The notes under the pieces: generated by a model
Database searches by the model: none
The model's input: the letters and a program-made list of their open reading frames with translations, nothing else
What the model was told of the DNA's origin: nothing
NCBI GenBank assembly: GCA_963556695.1
Contig: CAUWAG010000020.1
Location: 1-64,000 of the forward strand
Direction: 5' to 3'
DNA: 64,000 bases
Source: Anthostomella pinea
Taxonomy: Eukaryota; Ascomycota; Sordariomycetes; Xylariales; Xylariaceae
In this document: in pieces, positions 35,401 through 45,187 of the stretch
Numbering within the stretch: the first letter of the stretch is position 1
Layout: every line of letters begins with the position of its first letter
Program-made: the position numbers and the translations under genes

Positions 35401-37508
35401 AATGTGGCGATTAGTGTTTCTGCGTGTCGGTCGCTGAGATAGAAATCCCAGTTGTATCCTAACCATCTATTGGTCACGAGCATAATGCTTGAAAAACCTT
35501 CAGCTGTCGCCTCTAGGTCATAGAAGTCAACCGCAAGTCTGACGCTAGGCTTAGCCGGACAATTTTGTCGAGTACGTCGATTCATCTTCTTGGCTTTTGC
35601 GCAGCCACAGGCGTCGCACATGTTGGTAGGAATTCGAACTTTGTCTTTGATCTTCACCCCCCGAGAGTGACCCGCAAGGTTATTCAAGACCTCAGGTCCT
35701 GGATGACCCATTTTTAGGTGCCATTGAAGGCTATCAGCCGTGTTCGGTGCTCCCTTAGTCCAGGAATTGAACTTGTGCCTTCTCGTAAAAAAGGCCTGTT
35801 TAGTCAGTGTCTCTGGCACGTCTTCGATGACGAATTGGTCATGTTTGTCAAATAGTTCGCATAGTATAGTATCGTCATTTCTCTGGAGGTAGTTGTTAGA
35901 TCTCTTATTGTCCCACCAGAGCCCTTGGCGCTTGAGAAGTCGTAGGGATACCAGGTTGCATGCAAAACCTTCACAGTATGCAGCTCCATAGAGGCGCATG
36001 ATCCTGACACCTGTTGGTCCAGTTACTTGGATATTGACATCTCCATATCCTAGGATGGGTACTGTTGTGTTGCCTGCAAAGACCACGTCTTCTAAAGGTG
36101 CTCGTCGGAAATTGAGAAATCTAGAAATCATATTGAAGATGTGTAGGGTAGTCCAAGAGTCAAAAATGGCTGAATTTTTCAAGGGATATGATGATGTACC
36201 AAATACTGCAAGATTCGCGATAAGAAACGATCTGTGCGTATGTCCGATTTCCCGAGCTAGTCATTCCGTCCTTGTCGGCGCAGTGGACTTGTTGAGTCGG
36301 CTAACTTGTTCTGCTAAATTTGGGTCGTCCTTGATGCGTTGTTGAACAAGTCGCTTGCTGGTTTTGTTTGGGATCTAGCCCTTAGGTGCTTTGCTTGATA
36401 CCGCATAGAAGTATTGCAAAAGCTCATGGAATCCAAGGCAGGCTTTGCATGTTGCTCCGTCTGGGTTGGTGACTGTCTCGGCCCGCGGTCTTTTTGAACT
36501 TGATCGATTTTCTCGAGTACCTCTTTTTCGAGGTCTCCCACCTCTCTGAGATCTTTTCTGTTTCTGTTTGTGGTAGTTGGTACTGTAAATATCTTCGGAA
36601 TGGTCCTCCTGGTCTTCTTGATCTGCTTTGTCGCCAAATTGTACTGCAAAAGAACCTTTGGCTATTTTCAAAGACGTGTGTGCTCCGTAGAGCGTTGCTG
36701 CATGTTCTCAGAGATCGGAGGCGATAAGTCTGAAGTTCATCTTCCCTCCTTCTAGCTGGTTTCGATTTGCAGCTCGAAATGTTGAGACTCATCCCGGAAT
36801 GACTTTGCGTAGAGCCCGTGATAGATCCGAGAAGATGGACTCGGAATCTGCTACATCACTAACGTCTTTTTCTTTGGCGATAGCAACTATAGCTTCCCAG
36901 TTGTTGATCTATGCGGCCAAATCCCTGGGTAGCTTGTTAAGTGGCTTGACTGCTTCTCGATATCGGTCTCGAGCTGCAGGCTTGAGTTGTGCCACGCTAA
37001 CACTTACGATTTCTTTTAGGTCTGTATACCACGAGTCAAGCAGCTTGGTTGGTCGGCAGACTGTGTCTTTGTAATGAGTTGACACGTTGTTGAGCACCCA
37101 TTGTATCATTTCCTTGTAATTCTTGCGATGGGTCTCGTATTTCTAATCCTCATAGACAAACACAGTCTAGTCTGCGTTGAATAGCATTCTTCCTTGCGTC
37201 GTCATCTCGGACACCGCTCGTGGGTGTCTATTTAGATCGATTTGTTCGGTTCGTTTGTTCCCTGGTGCAGTATCGTCTAAAGTGTGAGAAGTACCTCAGC
37301 TTCGAGTGTCACAATCGAGACATTTTGGGTAATGTTCGTATTTAGGCTTCTGTGGAGGCTCTGGCCACTCCTCTCGTTCTTCATCGTCCGGATTGATGTG
37401 ATCCCAGAGCTCTAGAGCAATTGCTCTCGATTAAAATTCTCTGTCCCACGACTCCTAATTCTCTGGGCCGTGGAAAACACTCGAGTCTTTCGTTGCTGAT
37501 TGCGCCAT
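32446..37508 (-). pseudogene. Copia-1 gag-pol polyprotein, inactivated
   Basis: The frame starts at MAQSATKD (37508). It contains a gag region with a CKACLGFH motif near 36450 and a protease reading FDSWTTLHIF, where the catalytic Asp-Ser-Gly is Asp-Ser-Trp. GAG-pre-integrase (LQWHLKMGHPGPEVL) and integrase (CDACGCAKAKK, LAVDFYDLE, APNTQDQNGGAE) follow. Next are reverse transcriptase (YVDDIVIAY) and RNase H, ending MADASY. About a dozen or more in-frame stops interrupt it. One-base loss in a G-run near 35013 shifts the frame before MFGCKAYVM. The relation to Copia-2 is clear throughout (for example SAPNTQDQNGGAE against APNTQDQNGGAE). Confidence 0.93.
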
Positions 37509-37565
37509 TGTATCGATTGACTGAAAGTCGCTTGTCATTGATTGGTTAACTTAGATGATCAAGCC

Positions 37566-37580
37566 AATGAGACTCTTAAT
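37566..37580 (-). other. Copia-1 primer-binding site
   Basis: ATTAAGAGTCTCATT on the minus strand follows the 5' LTR with no gap. The identical 15 bases follow the 5' LTR of Copia-2. It is complementary to the anticodon arm and loop of a tRNA-Lys(CUU)-like sequence (GACTCTTAAT), which suggests a half-tRNA primer as used by copia-type elements. Confidence 0.65.
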
Positions 37581-37764
37581 TGTCAGATTCAAGCGAGTTC
37601 AGTGATTAGAGGGTGATTATTGGTGTCTTGCATTGTGTGTTGTATCTGTTCTGTCTGTTCAGATGCCACTGATTGATTCCTAGTTTTTGGTGTTGGTCGT
37701 TTCCGCCGTACCGTGGTTTTTTCGGTCGGACTCGGCTCATCTTCATGACACCTGTTATTCAACA
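37581..37764 (-). repeat. Copia-1 5' LTR
   Basis: 184-bp copy and the 5' LTR in the orientation of the element. It differs from the other copy at about seven positions. It contains the presumed promoter, although no clear TATA box is visible. Confidence 0.95.
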
Positions 37765-38100
37765 GAAGCTATCAATACAGCGGCGTAGCATGGGTCTGCC
37801 TATCCAATGGCGGGTTTAGACGCCCTGGGCCTGGATTGTTGGTTCCAAAACACTTTGCCCATGTTCTCTGTTCTCTGGATAAGGCTGTTTCTGGTTGGCG
37901 GAAGCCGTTGACCTCGGACTGGCCTGGCATCTAGCACAGTCAGAATCATATGGACCACGAGGGACCTATGACGCCCCCATCATGCGAGGCGAGCGGGTAA
38001 ATTGTGACAAAAGCGAGACTCGACTTAACGACGAAGGGAACCGATGCTATTCCAACTTACATTGGCTCAACTCGGGTTGGCATGAAGAGACTCGGCCAAC

Positions 38101-39576
38101 TCACCCTCCCAGGCGCGTATTGGCCCTTATTTCCTGGATTTGCTCCCATGTGTGCTTCTGGGTGATGCCTTTCACAACCTTGGGGCGTGCAGGGCATTTG
38201 TCGAAGTTGGCAGCATGAGGTCCTTTGCAGTTGGCACACTTTGGGATTGGTTTTTCGTACTCCTCCTGGTGTACTGTACTGGCGTAACGTGCACATACTT
38301 GCTTTTCACATCGATAGTTCCTACTATGGTATCTGAAGCAGCTCACACATTGGTAGACCTTGGGGGAGTATTGAATGTGCCTTGAGATCATTAAGTGAAT
38401 AAAAAGCGTGAATGGTTTCTTTGCTGCAAGGGGCAGAGAGATCACCTATGTGGTCTCTAGATCAGAATCAACTGTGTTCCTTGAGAGTATGCACCCTAAA
38501 GGTCTGTCACCTGTTTGGGCTTTAATTTTATCAGTAACAGCAATGTCGGTAATGTCGATTGTCAATCCTTCTGCACTGATAACCTTTCTTGGGCATCCAT
38601 CGACCTTATAGTGATGCCAGACTGTGTGGGTCTCGATCTTTTCTGCCTTGTGAATATCAGTGATTTCTTCTTAGAAGGCCAGGAGCTTAGCCTGAGTTGG
38701 CTTGTCCCTTGAGTGTAAGGTAAATCCGGAGGGGCATCGGGTCACTTCTCTAAGCTCTTAAGGGTGGAGTTTAAGTCTTCTGTTCAGTGTAGACTTTATT
38801 CCGTAAGGCTCTAGGTGGCTATTATCCATGCGGACAAAGACAAGGAGATCATCTTGTTTCTTTTTCAGTTAGTTGGTAGTGATGCGGGTGCCAGGCTGTG
38901 TTTTCTCTATGGTAGTGTTGACTGTCCGTGGATGCTGTTGTTGGCTAGAGGAGACAGCTTGGGCAAAGGTCATGGTGGGCTTTACCATCCCTATCCCCCC
39001 AGTGATAGTCTTCCTTTTGGGCAGATCTCGGGTTTTCAGCCACTCGCTCAGACATTTAAAGAAGAAAGCGCTGAACTTCTTGGCATGGGAGTATAGTTCG
39101 GTTCCAGCTTTCTCAAGTGTCTTATCAACCGCTGCAGCACACTTTTGAAACATTGTTATCCTGGCTTCATAAAGGTGCTTGTCTTTAGCCAGTATTCTGG
39201 CACCTTGGTCCTGACACTCTGAGGAGGAGGTTTTATTCTCTATATCGTGTGTAATGGCTTTGTCTGTCGAGATTTCGTTCAATTAAGGTCGTTTCATTCT
39301 AGTGGTGCTGCTGTCATTGATATTTTGGGATTTTCCTTTTAGAGGGGAAATAACGGTGAAGTCAGCCTCAGAGACCTGTGACGGGCTGCTGCTGATGTCG
39401 TCCAGCAGCGCTTGGCGGAGCCTGCTCGGAGTTGCCGGGCCATATGTCTTTCTAGGGGCCGGGGATTTGAGCACGCCGCCGGTGGTTGTCTTTAGGACGG
39501 CCACGGGCGTGTTTGGGGGCCCGTTATAGAAGGGTCTCATCCAGCTTGTGAGAAAAATTCTCTTGTGCCTTGGCAT
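38101..39576 (-). pseudogene. Tad-like LINE ORF1 (gag) relic
   Basis: The minus strand reads, with several stops, from MPRHKRIFLTSW (39576). It passes a coiled region and the gag core (CPSGFTLHSRDKPTQAKLL, then THTVWHHYKVDGCPRK, then CILSRNTVDSDLETT) to zinc knuckles: CVSCFRYHSRNYRC, a middle Cys/His segment, and CANCKGPHAANFDKCPARP. This order is that of the ORF1 protein of fungal Tad-clade non-LTR retrotransposons. ORF2 (endonuclease and reverse transcriptase) is missing: the sequence between 38056 and 37770 is unrelated and then Copia-1 begins. The stops are of the TAG/TAA kind expected from RIP. A SINE is inserted in its 5' flank. Confidence 0.8.
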
Positions 39577-39723
39577 AGATAGTCAGTTACTGAGAGAAGT
39601 GCCTGCTTTAGTGCAAATATCAAGGTTGCGCCCTAACAGCGGGGCGCCAAGAAAAATAGTTATTTTTGTGAGGCCGCTCTTATATATTGTAGTGTTATGA
39701 TGGGCTGTCGTCTCGGGCGTTTA

Positions 39724-39815
39724 GGCCGTATGGCGCAATGGTCAAATACGCCTGGTTGTGTTCTCGTTTGTGCGGTGGGCGACGAGAACAAGTGGGTTCG
39801 AATCCTGCTATGGCC
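39724..39815 (+). other. tRNA-like head of the SINE
   Basis: The acceptor stem, D-arm-like box A and T-arm with GGTTCGAATCC are well formed. The middle (GTTCTCGT...ACGAGAAC hairpin with a 12-base loop) cannot be folded as a normal anticodon arm. It is therefore a tRNA-derived pol III promoter and not a working tRNA gene. Confidence 0.75.
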
Positions 39816-40279
39816 CCCTTTTGACCCGGCTTGTGCGAGTCGACAACCAGCACACCACAGTAGAGAGGCCCCTGATCGCAGAGCCCGATAGCCAAACAGC
39901 TTGTCTCCACAACACCCACTCCTGCAAGGTTTTTCCCCTTATGGTTTCCCTCACCAGCAGATAACAAACACCTACTTCACCCACCAATGCGACATATATC
40001 GAACGGCTACAAGAACGATGTGTATACCAGAGGACTGAGGTTCACTGGGTCGTTTTGTCACTGGACAGGAGGTTTTTCTGACGGAATCGTGCTTGGGTAT
40101 TGACTAAAACCATCTGGTCACTCCAGGTTGGTACCGCTACAGCGAGGATAGGCTCGTGCGCGGATCTGAATGTATCTAGACTGACACCTCTACAACCTTG
40201 CGATGCAATGGCTCTGGGAGGCGTGGTTTGCCCTATGGAGGGACTGCACCCACGATAAATACAATCAATCAATCAATCA
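39724..40279 (+). mobile_element. SINE with tRNA-derived head, (AATC)n tail and 14-bp target duplication
   Basis: A 556-bp unit is flanked by perfect copies of GTCTCGGGCGTTTA (39710-39723 and 40280-40293). The head, 39724-39815, is tRNA-like: GGCCGTA pairs with TATGGCC as a 7-bp acceptor stem. TGGCGCAATGG fits box A of a pol III promoter and GGTTCGAATCC is a perfect box B. The unit ends AATACAATCAATCAATCAATCA. A target duplication longer than 10 bp together with a short-repeat tail indicates LINE-mediated retroposition. It has no protein-coding frame. The body (39816-40250) probably includes a 3' segment shared with a partner LINE, but no partner is visible here. Confidence 0.88.
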
Positions 40280-40434
40280 GTCTCGGGCGTTTACTCACAG
40301 CAAGATATATAACGAGAAATTAGCAGGGAATGCAATGTCTTAGTTGTCTATCTCCAAGTCCTAGGCATCGGAATAATGGCACCAAGATCCTGGAACTCGT
40401 CAAATATACTACCTGGTAGTTCGTATCCCCCACG

Positions 40435-40879
40435 TCACTCGCTGTCCTCGTGGCCGAGCATAAGCTTCACGTAATGAATGACCGTACGAGAGAAATCACT
40501 CAACCCCTCTCTTACTTTTTCGATACACCCTTTCGTCTGATCGACCATTCGCAAGACTTGGTCCAGTTTCTCCCACGCTCTATTGCTCGTCCTTGTCGTT
40601 TCTTCCATTGCCGATTCCAGCTTGTCCATACGGTTGCACATTAAAACCAAACACTGATGCGGAGTTAGTAAGTAGCTCTCAGGGGCAGTAAAGATATATC
40701 CCGTACTTTTAGATGCTTCCAACCTGGCTGGTGCTGTAGTTTTCTGATTGAAGGTTTGTTGGCTGCGGTGGAGGAACCGACGCGGATGGGGAGAGGTCTA
40801 GGGGAATCGGGTCCTCTGGCATAAGATCTAGCCAACTCCCGGACCCCCAAAATAAATTGTTTTGAGCTTGTGTATTCAT
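40435..40879 (-). CDS. Small coiled-coil protein, two exons, unknown function
   Basis: Exons 40879-40724 and 40653-40435 give 124 residues. The N-terminus MNTQAQNNLFWGSGSWLDLM is followed by an acidic, Pro-rich stretch. The second exon is helical (NRMDKLESAMEE, WEKLDQVLRMVDQT) and could form a coiled coil. The intron (70 bp) has a perfect TACTAAC branch site and CAG acceptor, but its donor is GTTGGA, which is unusual. A GTACGG donor further on would leave an in-frame stop before the junction. No family is recognised. It lies downstream of, and on the same strand as, the secreted kinase-like gene, and is built like the ORF at 1825-2064. Confidence 0.4.
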
Positions 40880-41594
40880 TGTAATTGGTGCAATTCTCGT
40901 GTAGAAACCCCTGCCTTACGGATTGGTGTTTGGTCACTGGTCCTGCTCTTATACTTACCAATAACCAATTTTATCCCATCGCAACCCGTCACGCTCCCTG
41001 GAACAGGACACTGCCCGGATCCGGGTTTTGTTTCTATTTTAACGCAGCATCCATTCTGCTGAAAGCCCTCCCGGTAAACCTATCACGGCCCTCGAGGAAG
41101 CAGATAGTACCTGAACATGTTTGTCGTTGGCCTGCTCGCACTAATGGGGAGCGCAGCTCGCGGTTTTCCTGGCACGCCCTTTATTTGCACCTCGAGTCCT
41201 GTGTTGCAGTTGGTTGCCGGGGTGTCCAACGTCTCGGCAGTGTAGGCACAGCCTTCGATCTCTCTGAACTGTGCTAGTTGATAACGGCTCCTTAGATGCG
41301 ACAACCTTTTTGGTAAGGACTGCCGCGCGCTACTACAGTTTGCAGATCCTGCTTACGAGCTGATCACGTACCCCTTCCCACGCCTGCGCTACGCGGGCTT
41401 GGCGAGGACCAGCTTCCTTCTACCTGCTGGTCCGCCGAATGGAGGATAAAAGAGAAGACCATCAAACTTCGTTTACAATATCGTGCACATAGAAATACAC
41501 ATTGTAAGTCCTACACAGCCCATAAATATCCATTAGCGCCACCAGCTATAGCTATCGGACACATCACCTCGACCACTGGTCCCCGATCCGTTAC
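40880..41594. other. Intergenic, no gene seen
   Basis: About 700 bases between the small coiled-coil gene and the stop of the kinase-like gene. Short overlapping frames only. It should contain the promoter of the former and the 3' flank of the latter. Confidence 0.4.
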
Positions 41595-42748
41595 TCAGTC
41601 GGAGTCGGAGTCAGAGTCGTAGTAAGGTGGCACAACAGGTAGATGGCCGGCGTCGATTTTTTCGAACTGCTCTCGTGCTTGCTTCGAAGTTAACCGTGTC
41701 CGCGAGCCGGCCAAGACACCAGCAAACCATTTTGCCAAGTCATCATGTACCGTTTCGTCTCCGACCTTCAGCTTGTCCTTGATGATTTCCGTGAACTTCT
41801 CCTCGTCGAGATTGTAGTTTTCATTTTCTTTCGCCCATGTGCATTCACTCCCACGGATTAGCTGCCAAGTGATGCACCCCAACGACCAGACATCTCCCAA
41901 CTTGGGATCAATCCCTACCACACGGCGGTCGTAATGTTGCGCATTGATCAATGCCACTTCCTCTGTAAGAAGACGGTACCCGTTAGCGAAGAACATAACA
42001 GCCCGGCGCACCATTTTAGAAGTGTGGTGGCATTCTTACCTGGAGCCGCGTATTTCAGCGTGATACCCACAGGTGTTGTCGTTCTCGACGCATCGGACGC
42101 TTGTCCAAAGTCTAGAAACACCATCGGACCGAATGGCTGACCAGCCTCCCGCTTATCCGAAAACGCCATGTTAGAGGAGAAGATATCCCGGTGTGCCCAG
42201 CCTGCGTCGTGTATCTCCTCCAAGGTCGTCCAAAGCTTCACCAGATTGGAGTGCTTGTCTTCTGGCTTTTCCTGTTCCGAATAGATAGCTGATTTTCCCT
42301 TGAGAGTACCACCTTTTTCGAGGGTCATGATGAATGAAAAGCCAGGTCTGTCGTTCACCGTGCTGTCCGAACTTGCGTAGACCTCAGGGATCCCGCCTGG
42401 GACTTTACCATGCAGCTCCTGCAGGACCTTGACTTCCAGCTTGCAACTTGCAATGGCAGCCTCCTGGCAAACCTTCATTGCGATATCGATACTGCCGTAG
42501 CCGAGCTTCTTCTTAGCCTTGCCCTTGAAGACAATACCATAGTCTCCTTGCCCGATTCTCACTAGCTCGCTGAGCTTGTAGTCCCCTATTTCGAGATAAG
42601 GAGACTCAGAACGGAGGCCCAAGGGCACGGAAGGTTCAGACGCCGAATAATCGATCCGGGGCAAGATAGTCGGCGGGGAGAGGATCGGATAAGAGAAAGT
42701 CGGTATGACGGCAATTGAGAGCAGGGCGAGCTTCATTAAGGACGCCAT
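41595..42748 (-). CDS. Predicted secreted protein kinase-like protein
   Basis: Exons 42748-42040 and 41962-41595 (77-bp GTAAGA..CAG intron) encode 358 residues. Residues 1-20 (MASLMKLALLSIAVIPTFSY) form a typical signal peptide. A protein kinase domain follows: Gly loop IGQGDYGIVFKG (65-76), the Lys of AMK (92), a helix-C Glu candidate (105), AHRDIFSSN (HRD 186-188, Asn193) and FLDFGQ (DFG 213-215). Splicing creates the APE motif AAPEE (about 234-238), which supports the intron. GDVWSLGCITWQL is the helix F region. The catalytic-loop Lys is replaced by Phe (HRDIF). The C-terminus is acidic, ending YYDSDSDSD. A secreted eukaryotic-type kinase in a transposon-rich subtelomere suggests an effector or a cell-surface role, but the target is unknown. 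Confidence 0.8.
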
Positions 42749-44329
42749 GTTGCCAGAAGCCTAGTCGGCGTACTAGTGGACAATATAACGAGTGGTGCGA
42801 GATTGGCGTTGGTGACTGAGAGAAAGGTTGAGAAGAAGGGATTGGGAATGATAAGCGGTTGGTCTTGGGTCTTCTCCAGAAGCCACTTGCTTTTGAGGAA
42901 TTGGTTCCGAGTCGACGGGGAAAAGTGCTGCCAGCTAGGAAACGAAGACCTCATCTCAGAGGATTGTGTATCACGCAGACTTTATACACAACGTTGGTGC
43001 TGTGGAACAATTTCTCCGGAGATCTGAGTCCTGACGTCGTTCGAATTCTCCTTGGTGGCGAGAAAGCTCCATGTGTGTTGATTAGGGGAGGGCTCCCAGA
43101 GGAATGAATGAGATGGACAATCTTCGTGGGGAGTAATGCTAACTATTTTCAGAACCTTGAGTGTTGTAATTATAGTGCCTACCAGGGGAATGTCGTTTCT
43201 AGAATGGGCGACATAAGCCTCTATTTTCAGAACACATGACGACGTACCTTGAACCTGTCAGTCCTATACCGCATGGATAAGGTGAGTGGGGCACAGATCG
43301 AATCCTAAGTTTGGGTGGGCCGATATCCAATAATAGTCACCTCGGGTCTTCCTATTACTAGGCAGAGGATCCTCGAGAAGTGGTGGATTTTGTTCGTTGG
43401 CGCCAAGGAACTAAATCCTTGACTTACCGTAGTTTGAACTCCTACTCAGTTTATTTATATGGAATATGACACAATCATTTGTCACACTCCTATTCATGTT
43501 CTGTGTCAGGACTCAACGCCGGGCCCAACATAAGCCACCTTCACAGGCACCATCAACTCAGGGGCTGACATCCTGGGCGTGTGGCAAAGCGGAACTATAC
43601 CAACACGTGTTTCTTCACGGCACCGTCTGTCGATAATGGCTGGATAATCGTTGGATTGCTCGCCACAGCAAGTTAGGGCACCGCTTTCCCCCGGATGTGC
43701 CGTGCACTTACTCACAAGGAGACGGTCAAAACTGAAAGGAAGTCGACGGCACATGGGTGCGTCGCTGTCAATTAGTCAAAGAATGAGGATGAATTGAGAA
43801 CAAGTGCGCCGAACAGCAGCGAAGACACATTGCGTCAACCCGCGCTCAACCACGATCGGTAGGTCATATCAGCTATGCGAATTCGCGAGGCTGCTTTTGG
43901 GTGTATAACTTGTCGCATGTAGGAACTCTCAATATGAGTACGTCTCAGCAGGCCCATCATTACATGGAAACCTTGGACAAGCATCAGGCTCAGCTTGAAT
44001 TCTGAGTGAGATGTCCAACGAACCACTCTTCCACGCAACGGACAGTGTTACGATCTCCTCAATGTCGACACCAGCATATCAACGTGCTGGGTTTTTGAAA
44101 GTGGTTGCCTGAATACAGCTAAAGGAGGCGGTATGTAGATACTAGATGCCTACTAAAGGACGATGCTGACCCCGAGCCTCTTGAGCCCCGTTCGTACATG
44201 ACGAGAGCCAATGATGGATGGCGCTTACGTACTCCACACAGGGTTTGTGCCGATTCAAACGACGTCGTCTCCCGGCAGCAACTCTAGATACGTACACAAC
44301 ACCATCGAAATCTCCAGATTGGACAGGGC
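42749..44329. other. 1.6-kb stretch without a confident gene
   Basis: It includes the promoter of the kinase-like gene. A minus-strand frame at 43506-43754 (82 codons, five Cys residues) follows a plausible branch site and acceptor (TGACTAATTGACAG), so it might be an exon of a small Cys-containing protein, but I could not find a first exon. Nothing else is recognised. Confidence 0.35.
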
Positions 44330-45187
44330 TTGCCATTCTCAAAGGCTCAGTTTGTCGGGGACAGAGAAAACCAGCTGTCCAGCATCGCCATTTCCATCAC
44401 AGAAGAAGTGGTCAAGGCGGCAGCAGGGAACGAAGGGAATGGCAAGGAGGTGATGGCGCTGCTTCTTGACCGACGAGGAGACGAGGTTCCCGTTACAGAA
44501 GGAGTGGTCAAGGCGGCAGCAGGGAACGAAGAGAATGGCATGGAGGTGATGGCGCTGCTTCTTGACCGACGAGGGAAAGATGTCCCTATCACGGAAGCAG
44601 TAGTTTCTACTATTGCCAAAAGCTTCAATGAGGAGATAATGGCGCTGCTACTTGACCGACGAGGAGACGAGTTCTCCATCACAGAGGAAGTGGTCAGGGC
44701 GGCAGCAGGGAACACAGGCAATGGCAAGGAGGTGATGGCGCTGCTTCTTGACCGAAGCCTACTGACTAGATCGGTTATCTCTAGGGCTGTTTTATGTATT
44801 GCTGCTGCTTGTGGCCAACTCGACATTCTTTGCTTCCTTTCCTGCCTAGCCTGCATTGTCACTGTCCAAGAGGAGGATTTTGCTATCACCAGACTGTACG
44901 ACGCGGCAGCATCAGGAACCACAACCACAGTGAAAAAGCTTCTCCAGACCAGAACACCACCTGATACACGGAACATATGGGGTATGACACCATTGTGGAT
45001 CGCAGCGGCACATGGTCATGGACAGGTAGTCCGCCTACTTCTGACCACGAATGAAGTCAGCATTATCTCGGAGACAACTATTCGAAATGCACCTTATACT
45101 TGGCCGTCTTACGATCCAGGGGACACTGCTCTCATGGTAACGAGAAAGAATGGGCACAACAGAATCGCTGAGATACTTGAGCAGTGA
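44330..45187 (+). pseudogene. 3' fragment of an ankyrin-type NLR/allorecognition gene
   Basis: An open frame of 285 codons has no proper N-terminus. Four copies of a 33-residue unit (ITEEVVKAAAGNEGNGKEV then MALLLDRRGDE) lie at about 44393-44763; one copy is shortened and altered (ITEAVVSTIAKSFNEE). Such units are known as the C-terminal repeat tail of NACHT-ankyrin proteins in filamentous fungi. A diverged spacer and ankyrin repeats follow (LYDAAASGTTTTVKKLLQTR, then TPLWIAAAHGHGQVVRLLLT, then DTALMVTRKNGHNRIAEIL) to a natural stop. The NACHT and N-terminal effector domains are missing upstream, so this is a 5'-truncated relic or the last exon of a gene I cannot follow. Confidence 0.7.
44393..44763 (+). 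repeat. Near-identical ankyrin-type tandem repeats (about 99 bp unit)
   Basis: Three copies share long identical DNA runs such as GTGATGGCGCTGCTTCTTGA and GGCGGCAGCAGGGAACG. One intervening copy is diverged and shortened. High identity between units in the same frame is typical of repeat tails of fungal allorecognition proteins, which recombine unequally. Confidence 0.8.

Larger units (their letters stand above)
32240..37764 (-). mobile_element. Copia-1: full-length Ty1/copia retrotransposon, minus strand
   Basis: This is a 5525-bp element bounded by 184-bp LTRs and a GAAGC target duplication (32235-32239 and 37765-37769). In its own orientation the LTR starts TGTTGGATAACAGG and ends CGCTTGAATCTGACA. 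A primer-binding site follows the 5' LTR directly and a G-run polypurine tract (CTGGGGGGGG) precedes the 3' LTR. The domain order gag, protease, integrase, reverse transcriptase, RNase H is that of Copia. By eye the LTRs differ at 7 of 184 positions, mostly transitions. It sits exactly at the edge of AT-rich block 1. Confidence 0.97.

Noticed and set aside
39724..39815. Functional tRNA gene
   Set aside because: Acceptor and T arms are good, but no normal anticodon arm can be formed, and it heads a 556-bp unit with target duplications.
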